Positions 40,001-52,000 of a stretch of 64,000 bases of DNA are shown piece after piece. The notes beneath the pieces are model-generated. The model made no database searches. It had not been told where the DNA came from and worked only from the letters and a program-made list of their open reading frames with translations. The translations under genes and the position numbers were made by a program. Within the stretch, counting starts at the first letter, position 1. The number at the start of each line of letters is the position of its first letter. The stretch comes from Symsagittifera roscoffensis (Eukaryota > Xenacoelomorpha > Acoela > Convolutidae): positions 71,887,345 to 71,951,344 of the forward strand of contig NC_087062.1 in NCBI RefSeq assembly GCF_963678635.1. Direction: 5' to 3'.

Positions 40001-43000
40001 TAAATTGACGCATGCTTCAGGGTCTTGGTAAAGCGTACAAGTAAGGACACTTATTTAGATCGCGCTGTTTCTTGGTCGCGTTTTTTTTTTCGTTTGATTT
40101 TGTAACAGCTCAAGTTTATTTTTTCGCGGTTTTAATTTTGATTTATTTTTATGTTCAAAAAAAATTAGTTATAAAGAAGGTAATTTCTGCGCTCGAATAA
40201 TAAAAGATCAAATGGCGCGAATAAACGTGAATGCACTTGTTCAAAGAATGGATTTTAATTCCCTGGAGAATAAAACAAAGTATATGTAGATGCAGTGTTC
40301 CCCACTAAGGTCGGTTTTTTCTTAATATTGTCAATCATAAAATTTTTATGAATATCAAAGAGCTTATGGGTTATTCATGTACTCGAAAGCTTGAAAAAAA
40401 AAATTATTGTTTTTTAGACTCCCTGACTTTGTTTTCACTTTTCCAACTGTCTGTTGGCTAAGTTTTAGTCGTTTGGTTCTTTGTTTTGTTCAGCCATATT
40501 TTTCTATATTGAAGGAACGTAAATTGTGTATGTTTCAGAAGAAGTACTGTGTGCGACAGTGCACTGAGGATTATCCCCTTTTGGTGCCTGAAACGAGAGA
40601 GTGTGTAGCCAGCTGTGGAGATAGACAGTACAACGACTCAAACGACGAATGCATGCCGTGCAACTCGCAGGTCAGAACAGAGAAAAAGAAAAATAAACTA
40701 CGCCAAACACATTGTTTTAACAGTCCTCGTTAAAAACTTGCTCGAGCCTTCGAAATATAATCAAAATCGTATATTGTATATTTAACAATATATGGATATT
40801 TTTCTAAATGCTACATTGGTGGTATTGATGGAAAACAGTACTTAAAAAATCGAAAATTATAACATTATTTTTACTTGCCATAGCAAGTGTACTGAACTAA
40901 ACTTGAACTTAGTTTTGCCACAATTGTTTTCTGGTATTGTCGTAGGTCAATTCACTTTTTGAGTGTATAAGAGTCGATGGGCGTAGTTCAGACTCTTATA
41001 TAGGTCGCGATGGTTTACTCTTTCGCAGTTTGACTTATGATTTTTTTTAAGTTCAGTTCATTTCTTTTGTTTATACGAGCGAAGTGTAGTATATTATTAC
41101 GAAGAAATTTTTTCTAACTAATAATTGTGCTCATTTGGTGCATTTTTGATATATTTCAACTTAATCGTTTTTAAGGTTATTTACGGATATACAATTTAAT
41201 GGCATATGTCTCTGCTTTTTTTGGCTATTGTGAAGTCCTGTTTGAAAACAAAATATGTATAATGAAAATGTATCGGATTATTATTTTTCGTTTTTTTTTC
41301 CGACGCTTCGGAAAATTTTGCACTTTACGCAAAAGTTTCATTTTTTCTCAAAAACTAGTGTACCGATTTTCAGCAGTGGTACCAAAAAAACTGGCTGCTT
41401 TTCTATGTGCCTGCATATTTCGCTGGTTTCTTTTCATTTTACTTCACGTTCTACCGCCTTCGAAACTTTCAGCAGAGGTATTTTCGGCCTATTTGTGATT
41501 TTAAATTTTATCAAATATTAACTGCACAAAGCTGAGATGAAGGTTTCAATCAAAAGAACAAATTATGGGGATCTCTCCTTCCTCAAGCGGCATTTCTTAA
41601 TTTCGGTAGAAAAAAGTTGTGACCTCAAACAAGCCATTTTTTGGCATTTTGGTGGTTAATTTTAAAACTTTTGGACTTTTCTGAAAAACTACCCTGCCAA
41701 ATCCGCGGTTAAGGGTTTAACCTAAAAAAAATCAGATATGCGAATTTTACATGCGCAAACGGCTATGCACTGCGTTTTGAAAAAAAATATGGATTTAGAA
41801 AGAGTCCAATTTTTGAAATTTTTTCCGTTTTTTTGGAAAGTTTTTCTTTCAAAAAACTAACCTGTTTAGGGTGATAGTTTATTAAAATTAGCATGTTGCT
41901 TTACTTTTCCCTGCGTAATCTGTTTTACCCTGTTTTTTTTTGCAGAGAAGTTTTATGCACTGTGGAAAAGTTTCTACTAAAATTTTAACCCTTTTTTACA
42001 ATAGAGTTTTTGAATAAGATTTTTTTTTTAGAATTTCGTCACTATTTTCAAACGAGTAGCTAATTCTCATATTACGGGTTCAATCTAAAAAATCAGGATG
42101 TGGTAATCTTTAATCTAAAAATCAGGATGTGTGTGGAAAGCAGAGGCTCTTCCCATGCTTAAGTCCAGAAAAGTTTATGGTTTTAGGGAAAACGAAAACA
42201 AATTTTTGATTGTTTTGATCGACTTTTGAATTTTTTTTCTTCGAATGACTACCCAGCCAAAGCTGAGATAAGGTTTTCAACTGAATGATCGAGAATAGTT
42301 GTCTCTTTTAATTATGCGGTTAATCCCTATATGAGCAGGGAAACACTCGGTTTTAGCGTTAAGTCCATTTTTTTAAAATTTGAAATTAACGCATTTCCGT
42401 ATTTGTACATTATATGATGAAAAAGATTGGAACAGGTAGATATATTCAAATAATTTTATTTTTTTGCTTGAGTTTTTGCCGCATAACGTTGGCAATGTGA
42501 TAGAGACTGTAGCTGCTTTATTGGTGGCTACTTTTAATAAAATTACAAGCGGTCGTGGAGCAGATGTCAGAATGTGATACTTCTAATCTCAACAAAATTT
42601 TTTTTTTCAACGTGTTATTTTAATCTTTTCCTTATTTCACTTTGTTTTGCTTGTTTTTTTTGCGCTTATTTTCAATTTCCCTACTTGCGTTTACGAAGCG
42701 CAGCTTCGCCTCTGTGTAAAAGGAAGGCAAACTCAACTATCGAACAACGAAAGTTGAAAGGCCACGAAAAATGTGATCGACTTGTATTTTCGAAAATGGA
42801 ATTTAATTTTCAGGTTCCCTAGCGAAATAGAAAACTTCCTATTGACCCAGTTTTCTCAAATTGGGTTATTTTTTTATCGAAAAACAGCTAATCGTAAGTT
42901 TTTCTAAAAATTCAAAGAGCTGTAGGATCATCTATTTTTTTTTGAAATTCGAAGTTTTGGAATTCGAAAATACAAGTCAGCTTTTTCTGTTTAATTGCGT

Positions 43001-46000
43001 GCCTTGACTCCTTTCCAACTGTTTGTTGGTGATTTTTAGTGTCTGCTGGGCTGCAGTGGTGGCAAGTTGACCGATTGTGTGGGTGGGTGTCTCAACGTGG
43101 AACTGGACGGCGGCTGCTACGAAGAGTGTCCCCCCAACTCAGAAGTGGACTCCACTAACCCCAAATCATGTGTGCTCATCTCATCTCCAGCACAGTTAGT
43201 ATCAACTACGACAAATTATGGGAGGATTGTTGTAATTTTTGTTCTCAAATATTGCAATGACCGAAAAAATATGCTAAGGTACTATTAATGCAAGATTGAA
43301 CCAGTTTTGTAGCCCATGTCAGATATCAGCATGATCACTTTGATTTTCGAGAATGGACTTAAATGCTTAGTCACTCTTGTTGCCACTGTATCAGTGATAC
43401 GCATTAAATTGTCTCATTGTCAAATAATTCAAATAGTCAATATCTAATTGATCATTGAAATCAGGTAGTTGGAATTCTACACTTAAATAGTCCTAAAAAT
43501 GAAGAGCTAAAGTTCTCCACGCCAATATCTGATAAGAAACAGGCTGAAAATGCGGGATGAATTAATCTCTGAGTATCCGAGGACTATGATGGAAACCTTG
43601 CTTGACAGAAATTGGTTTGATAGATTTCTGCTGTCGGGCACGAAGAAGGTCCCACTGCTGCTGGGCATGGGGGTGATCCCGTGTGTGTGTCTCATTGGAA
43701 TTGTCTGTCTCCTGAAGTACAGGACGGCCAAGAAGAATGCAGTGGCGGAGAAACTGAGCAGAGAGCAGAAGTATCTCGGCATGGATCTCATCACCAAAGA
43801 AGAACCGGTGAGCACCAATAGGAGAACTCGTCAAATATCAACTGTTACTGTTTTTATGTAGTGATGAAACACTGAAAAATGACTGCAAAAGTATAATATT
43901 TGGTTTAGTGACAAACAAATGGCAAATCGTAGGGAGAGGCAGAGCAATTTTTTTTTTGGAAGGAATTTTTGCATCCTGTTTGAGTATGAACGCTTTGATT
44001 ATAGGCGCCCTACACTCCAACTGGGATTGAGCCGAGCAAAGGCAAGATGTACATAGTGCAGAAACACGAGCTGAAGAGGATCGGACCCCTGGGATCAGGC
44101 GCATTCGGCACAGTGTACAAGGGCGTGTGGTGTCCGGAGAACGATCCCAAAGTGCAGTTGCCAGTGGCGATCAAAGTGCTGCAGGATCCAGTGCCAGGCG
44201 CAGAACAGACATTCATCGATGTTAGCTATGTGAAAATTAATAAAGAAATTGCTTGTAGGTCTTGGTCAGGGACACAACAGTGGTCGTTGAAACACATTAT
44301 GCTTTATGTTAAATCGTCTGTTTTACGTCGTACGTCTTTACTGTGATACGTGATGTTTAGGAAGCGCAGTTTATGGCGAGTGTCTCTCACTCGTGTCTGT
44401 TGCGACTGCTGGCCATCTGCATCACAGAGACACCCCAGCTAGTGACGAGACTTATGCCCCACGGCAATCTGCTGGACTACATCCGCAAATATGGTCACGC
44501 ACTCCCTTCTAGAACATTCTTCCTATGGGGCAAACAGATTGCAGAAGTGAGTCATAATTATATAAAAACCTAACTAGCTATCTAGACAAAGACATAGAAG
44601 ACTCATCACGAACCGGTGTAGTTAACTATACTATTTTGGACTTTGAGTTGATGTCTGGATGGGTATGCGTAGATAACACATCATACCGTAGCCCACGAGC
44701 TTAAGTTTGTGTACCTGACAAGAAATAAATGAAGAATCTTTAAAATTGGTCGTTTTGTGTTGGTTTCCTTGTTCATAAAGATTTTCCAACAGTCTCATAG
44801 AAATTGAACGCACCAATCCAGTTTTTTGTCAATTTGGGTTTGTTTGTCGATAAGGCGATCATGATGAAAGTTTCTTGAAAAGAGCAGTAATGTGATTGAT
44901 TTGATATATTTTGACGAATCAGAATTGAATTAGAAATCAATGTTTAGTTTTGCGGCATAAGAGAAAACAATGGGAAGCAGGTAAACTTAGGCAAATTACG
45001 AATCTTATTGTCTAAAGCGCATATTTTATTACAATTTTTCCAAAAAACGAGAAAAGTCCATGTGAACGCTTAGTGGTAGCACTCCAAAACAACTTGACTA
45101 TCCAAAAAAATCTGGCACAAAAAAAAACTTTTTACTCGATATTTTGTCGATGGTACAACTTGTCTGATGCTAATTTTGTACAGCAAACTATTTTTTAATT
45201 TTTTCGCTTCAGATGGTTTCATTAATTTTGATTGCAGTTTGTAGCAGAAGGTATTTGCATTTAGGGCATGGAGTATCTGCAGTCGAAGCGAGTGGTGCAC
45301 AGAGACTTGGCTGCTCGCAATGTGCTTGTGCAGAGCACACGACAGATCAAAATCACCGACTTCGGACTGGCCCAGATGCTTAAACACGGAGAAGAATCTG
45401 TCAAATTCCAGGGCGGAAAGGTACGTAGCTTGTATTAAATATGTTGATACCTAAATGGTACAATTTACCTCAAATGTATCAATCTAAAAATTCCTCTATA
45501 ATCTTTAATTTTTGAAAATGGTTTTTTAGTACCTAGCTTTTTACACAAGCGGATCGTAGTGTGTTAATACGAAGTCCACTTTTTTTCTAACCGAAGTCGC
45601 CAATATTGGTGCTACTTTTGGTAGCACCATTATTTTCACAAAAATAGTTAAAAGACCGATGAAAAGACCGTCTACTCTCTGTGTGCCTGATATTTTGCTA
45701 GTCTCTTTTTACCGAATCACTCGGCGTTCAAAACTTGCAGTGCGGCGATTTTTGACGCATTTTTTTCATTTTCTCAAAGACTACCCCATCAAATCAGATT
45801 TCATCAAAGATTACAAGCAAAAGAAAATGTTATTAGAACCTCACTTGCATAAGCTGCGTCGCCTGGTTTTGTAGAAAAAATTATGGCCTTGACAATGCCC
45901 AAATTTGAACTGTTGATCATTCTTCGAAAACATTTTGCTCGAAATCTACCGTGCCGAAAAATCAATCTGAGATCAAAAGTTCAATCGCAAGAAACAGTAG

Positions 46001-49000
46001 TAGGAATCCTCCTTCCAACAATAAAAACGGCTCTGAATTTGGAAAAAAGTTATAGAAATATCGTTTGTTTAAATTTGAAGTTTTGACAATTTTTTTGGAA
46101 ACTTTTGGTTGTTCTCCAAAACAATTTCGCCAAATCTGAGATTAAGAGTTTAATCGAAAAAAAATTAAGAAAAGATAGCAGCCTTTTTGTCTGCATGAGC
46201 AGCAACGCACTTATATTTGTAGAAATTTTTGACTGGATAAACCTACTTATTGAAATTTTGACCGTTTTTAAAAAAATTTTCTTGGAAAGTACCCTGCCAA
46301 ATATGCGAGTGAGGGTTGAATTGAAAAATTGAGGTGCATGTAAGTTTTCTCCTTTTTTCTTGCTACGCTTGTGTTTTTGTAGAAAATCTTTTTGGTTATA
46401 GCAAATTCCACAATTTGCAATGTTGACCGTTTGTTGGAATTTTTTGTTTTTCTGGGGAACTACGTGCCAAATCTGAGAATAAGGGTGAAACCGCAAAACA
46501 AGTTTTAGGGACATCCTCAGAATCAACGGTTTCTATTAATTTTTGGAAGCAATCAGCAATGGCGTTAAGACTTGAATTATTTGACAATTCAACCAATTTT
46601 GGAATTTGTGGCCATAGAAAATGTTAAACTATTTAGGTTTGCTCGTTTTTTTGGAAGATCTGCTAGATTTTTTTGAAAACTTGACTTGTCTCGGAAGCCA
46701 CGCTCTCAACTTCCGTATAAAGGATTCAATGAAAAGAACATATTCTCTGCCCTAGTTTTTAAGAAATTGTGCCCTAGTTTTTGAAGGAAAAAAGTATTTA
46801 TGGCCTTAGAAAATGCCCTAATTTTGACATTTTGTCTGTTTTTGGAAACTCTAGATTATTCTCAAAATGTAACCTGCTGCCGATCTGAGTTTTGGAGATC
46901 AATCAAAGGAACAGGTACTATTAAATTTTGGTGCTTAAGCAACTAGGCCCCTTAATTTTAGAAATGCAAATTTGGACCTAAAAAGTTAGTTTTCCGAAAT
47001 AGTGACAATTCTGAGTTTCTCGAAAACTACCGGGCTAATTGTACAATATAGCGGGTTCAATGCAGAAAAAAAGTTGTAGGTGTCGACTCATTTTGTTGAC
47101 TTAGCTTAATTTCTCCGAAATGTCAGTTTTAAGGTTAAGAAAGCAATCAAAGGGAGGTGTTTTATTGATTTTCCTTGCTGAAATTTTTCATAGTACTTCA
47201 GCCTAGGAGACAAATTTTTTGACTTTTTGAAAATTACGCATAACATTTTGCAAAATTCATTTAAAATTATCAAACAGTAACCTTCAGCTGTGGCTGGAAC
47301 CCTTGTCTGTTTTTTTGCTGCATTAACAGCATATTAAGAGTAATGAACGTCGTGCAGACTCTTATATAGTCTTGCTTATTTTTTTGAACAAAAAAGTCAT
47401 GAAATATTGATTCACTTAGCTATTATACACTTTTTGAGTTCAATTGAAATTCATCTGCTGATAGTGACGTAAATAGCACTCTCCAAATACGAACGTGGAA
47501 ATGGTGCTAAAAACGTGAAAGATTTCTAGTTTCGAAAGTGGAATTTAATTTTTAGATTTCCAGCGGAATAAAAACTTTACCTATTGATCCAGTTTTTTCA
47601 AGTTGGGTACGTGGTATCAAAAAGCGCCAGTCATAAATTGTTCTAGAAATTCAAAGGGCATCTATTTTTTCTTTGAAATTTGAAAATTGAGATTTTTTAA
47701 AACTCAAGTCAGTGTTTTTTTAAATGTTTTCTTGCGTTCATTACTCTTTTCCAATCTTCGATTGGCTATGTTCTTGATTATTTTTTGATGGCTATTGTTT
47801 GGAAACTGTGAAGTGACCACGTCGCAGACGCTAAGACGGGTGAATCCTAGTCTCCACGTCAAGGCTTCGATACAGGAACCTAGCAGACATTTCATTTCAT
47901 AGTTTTTTCTTGTCTTCATTTTAAAGTGTTTGCTTAAGTGTTACTTTGTCGCTTTTTTGCTTGTGTTTGCGAAGTGCAGCTTAACCTCTGTGTCAAATCA
48001 TTCAATTATAATGCACGCATTTGAACTGCTTTTTTTGGAAAATATCTATACTCTTTACTCAAATTTCGGTTGATTGTTCCTGAGTTTTTTAAGATGCCTT
48101 TGGCGTTAATATGTACCGATTTTGAAGTGAGGGACGCGCGTTGAAAAGGCTATTCTTGGGCAAAATTTCGAAACAATTCCCAAAGGTAGCATTTGTGCAA
48201 CCTGAGCAAAAGACGCTTAAAAAATATATTTAATGCGGAAAATCTTATCTTATTTTGCAGCCAGATTAAAATAGCCAGTGTAAACCTGGCTTTTTTCCCC
48301 GAGTAATCTTTTTGTGTCCTACAATTTAAAACCATTCAATTTAATGTTGATTGCTTTAGGTGCCTCTGAAGTGGCTGGCGCTGGAGTCTCTGGTTGAGAA
48401 AACGTTTACGCATGCTAGTGACGTCTGGTCCATGGGCGTCACCCTGTGGGAGGTGTTCACACTTGGGGGCAGACCGTACGAACAGGTCACAGGAGGCGTG
48501 TCTGAGATGATCAAAGTGCTCCAGGATGGAGAGAGACTTCCCCAACCACCTGGTGCTACCCTGGATCTGTTCGTCGTCATGCTCAAGTGTTAGTCTTGAA
48601 TCGTGCGCTGGAAGGATGATTTTACTTGGTCTTCAATAATTATTTGGTCAATTAGGTTGACCGTATTTGTTTTTCTTTATTGCAAGATTTAGAAAAATTT
48701 AGCATGTATTTAATAGCGTTTTAGTAGCTTGCTTTCAATTTCATTTATTGAATGGCTAGTTCCTGTTTGATAATAACCGGTCTTATGCATATCTGGGATT
48801 TGGTTTCTTTTTGGTACGCTTCGGAAAACTTTCGGCTTTTCACAGAAGTTGAAGTTTTTTTTTGAAAACTACCTCATTGAGTGTTAAAACAAAATGCGCC
48901 CACGGAAAGATTGGTTAAGCCACTGTGTCTGAATATTGCGCTAGTGTCTTTTTACCTTACCCCACGTTCTACGGACTTCGAAAATTTCATGTGGATCTCC

Positions 49001-52000
49001 CCTGTTTAAACCGTTACGACCTAATGTTTGAAGAAAAAAGTTATGGCGTTATAAAGTGTCCAAAATTTGTCCGTATTTTGGAAAATTTTTTCTCTATAAA
49101 TAACCTGTCAAATCTGAGAGTTGAAACAATAAAACAGTTAGTAGAATTTTACCCTGCATAAACGACTCCTTTCTTGTTTTGTAGAAAAATTTAATGGTCT
49201 AAAGAAAGGCTATTTTTGACATTTTGACACTTTTTGTGAAACTGTTTCTTCCAAATCTGCTATTAAGGGTTCAAGCAAATGTAAAGAACGTAGGGATCTT
49301 CCTCACATGAATTGTTTAAAGCTATTTTCTGTAGAAAAGCCAGCACGGCCTGAGGAAAAGCTCATTCTTCAACGTTTTTACCGTTTTCTTGAGAATTTTT
49401 AATCATTTCTAGAGATTCATCCTGGCCAAATCTGAGATTAATAGAAATCGAGTAGAACGAGTTGTAGAAATTTTCCCTATCTAGCCTCAAATACTTTAAT
49501 CAGAGAAACCACGATGGTTTTGGGTCAAGGGGACTTCTTGACATTTTGAAATTAACGCATTTCTTTATACATCAGTGAAAATTATTCTAAAGAAAATTCA
49601 AAAAATTACGGCTGGGCCATTAGTATACATGAGCATATCAATCTTTAGGTCCATGGCTCGAATCCGACGAATAGAATTTTTTTAAAGCTTTTTCTGTTCC
49701 TCTCTTTTTTTGTTTTTTTTTTTTCGTTTTCTCGCTTTTGCACACAAAGTGCAGCTTCACCTCTGCGTAAAATTTGTCTCGTAGCTTTATTTCTGAAGTA
49801 TTTTGTGCTGTGTTTAATTATCCTATTGAGTCGCCCTTCCAGGAGCCGATATTTGAGTTTCTTCATAACAGGAGCGTTATCGAAATTTTTACCAATTGCG
49901 ATAATAATAATAAATTATCGATTTGGCGGTGGGCGTTGAGTTGCTTGAAAAATGATTTCAGAATTAAAAAATGATTTCAGGATTTGTCGTGTTTTGCATG
50001 TCGTCTTAATGTCCTGTCATTTTATTTACCTTGATCCATGTGATGTTTAGGCTGGCTGGTGGAGCCTAAGAGCAGACTGACCTTCACTCAGATCAAAGAG
50101 GAGATGTCTAGGATGTATGAGGACGCCGACAGATACTTCGAAGTGCAGGTAACAAAACAGCTCTTACCCCTCTCCGAAACCTAACTTAATCGTTTCATAA
50201 GAACGCAAATATGCGTGTTTGCGTTACCTTTTACATTTTGGACACGTGGATTGCTTATATTATGTACCATATATCTGTTATAATTTGCCTAGGTATATTT
50301 TCGTTTGTCTCACAAAAATTGTCAGTTTCAAGTCATTGCTAATTTATTGTATTTGCCATGAGTATGATGCACTGAATCAACAAACGCTCTATAAAATGTT
50401 GTATAAAATGATAGTGCTAACTATAACTGAAGGCTCCGAAAATAGTAATCCGAAATAGTAATTGTATATAACATGGGGATCCAATTTGAAAGTATGTTTC
50501 TTAAATGGAGTCTGCTTTTCACCGCAGCCTTTTTTGAACTCCAGTGGAAGGCTGGATTCCTCCGTTTCCAATAGCAACGGTGCCTCGCTAGGGGGCGACT
50601 ATGTTCCCAGAACCCTGCCCCCTTACCTGTCGGTAACCGGAGACACTATCTGTTCATGGACTTATGACGATGAGGCCATGAGCCGTAGTGGTGTGCAAGG
50701 ACCCTCTAAAACCTCCACACTTCCGGGGGGTGGGGCGAATAACAATTATAATCCCCTGGGTGGGGGAAGTTTTTCCAGTTACAACAGCAAATGTTCCTCA
50801 GCCTATACACAAGAATCATACGTGCCTCTAACCTGTAATTCGTCCTCGGTTATGAGCGACCGATATAAAATTATGTCAGCCAATAACAACAACGTCCCTC
50901 ATATGGACCAGAGCGAACGTGAAAAGGTGAGAGTACTTTGATGGTGATTGAATTGAATTGCCTGCATATTTGCACATGCATATAGATTTCTTTTTCCTAT
51001 TTGGCTGCGAAAGTTCACAACCTTTATTTTAAATTTCCTGTATTTCAAGAGGAACACATAGTTAAGCGAGAGCTGGAAAGCGATAATTTTTGTGGTCGCT
51101 TTTATTATGTCTGTTGTAGTAGTTGGTTGCCTTAAATTTATAAAACTGTCCAATGCAGTGGTAAATTTTATAGTACCAATACGACCGACCACCAATACAA
51201 CTGACTACTATGAATATAAGTATATAGCAAGCAAGAGTGAATTGCAAATATTGGCAGGATAGAAGAGAGAATTTATGAGCAGGCTTAGCATAGTGGTTAC
51301 TTCGTGAATAGCTCAATGGTAAAGCAATAGAATCAGAATCTAAAGATCGCAGGTTCAATTCCTGCTTCACAACCCAAACCCAACCACTCGCGCCATCCTG
51401 CTATTATATTAAGCAGCTGGACTAGCATAAAGCTCCACTAGCATTAACAATTGAAATATATCTTTGCATCGTATCAGGTAGCGTACATTTGCGGAGAGCA
51501 AATGTATATCTCCGCTCATTGCAGCCATAGTTTTAGTTCTCACAGTATTATCGCAACAGAAACTGATTTGTATCTTTAGATGTTAAAATTCCGCATATGA
51601 TTAAGCATTGATGTAGCTCTTTATAGGGGGGTTTTTCTTTTCTGGGAATCAAATTGGGACAAATTTCATCAAAATTAATTAGATAGCTACTGTTTTTTTC
51701 TACATAGTATCATTTTCAGTAAGATAAGTTTTTCGAGGCTGTCATTTTTTGCACTGCTTTGGTTACATTACATTACGGTTTTAGTTAATGTATTGCTTTC
51801 TAGCCTTCTTTAAAAAAAATTTTTACAGCATTTGAAGGTGAATTTGCAAATTGAAAATTATGATTATTGAACAGGAGTTGATTTTTAGCTTTACCATCAA
51901 ATAGTTCGTAGTTTTTGCTTTCAATGGAATTAATTTTTAAGGAGTTTTGATTATCAAATCCGACGATGAAGTGAAGTGCGAATGTTTCTGTGATGCTAGT

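Noticed and set aside
46050-46526. A 158-codon minus-strand frame in intron 13
   Set aside because: It covers several 170-bp monomers, and its composition is that of reverse-complemented satellite.
47821-47900. tRNA-like stretch near the H-type end of intron 13 (also 23240-23330 and 49630-49670)
   Set aside because: Only B-box-like motifs are seen. Stems do not form a cloverleaf, so it is recorded as part of the repeat element and not as a tRNA.
48360-48593. Kinase frame ending in a stop at 48591-48593, suggesting a truncated kinase
   Set aside because: The donor at 48589 splices out the stop and joins exactly to the missing end of the kinase at 50051.
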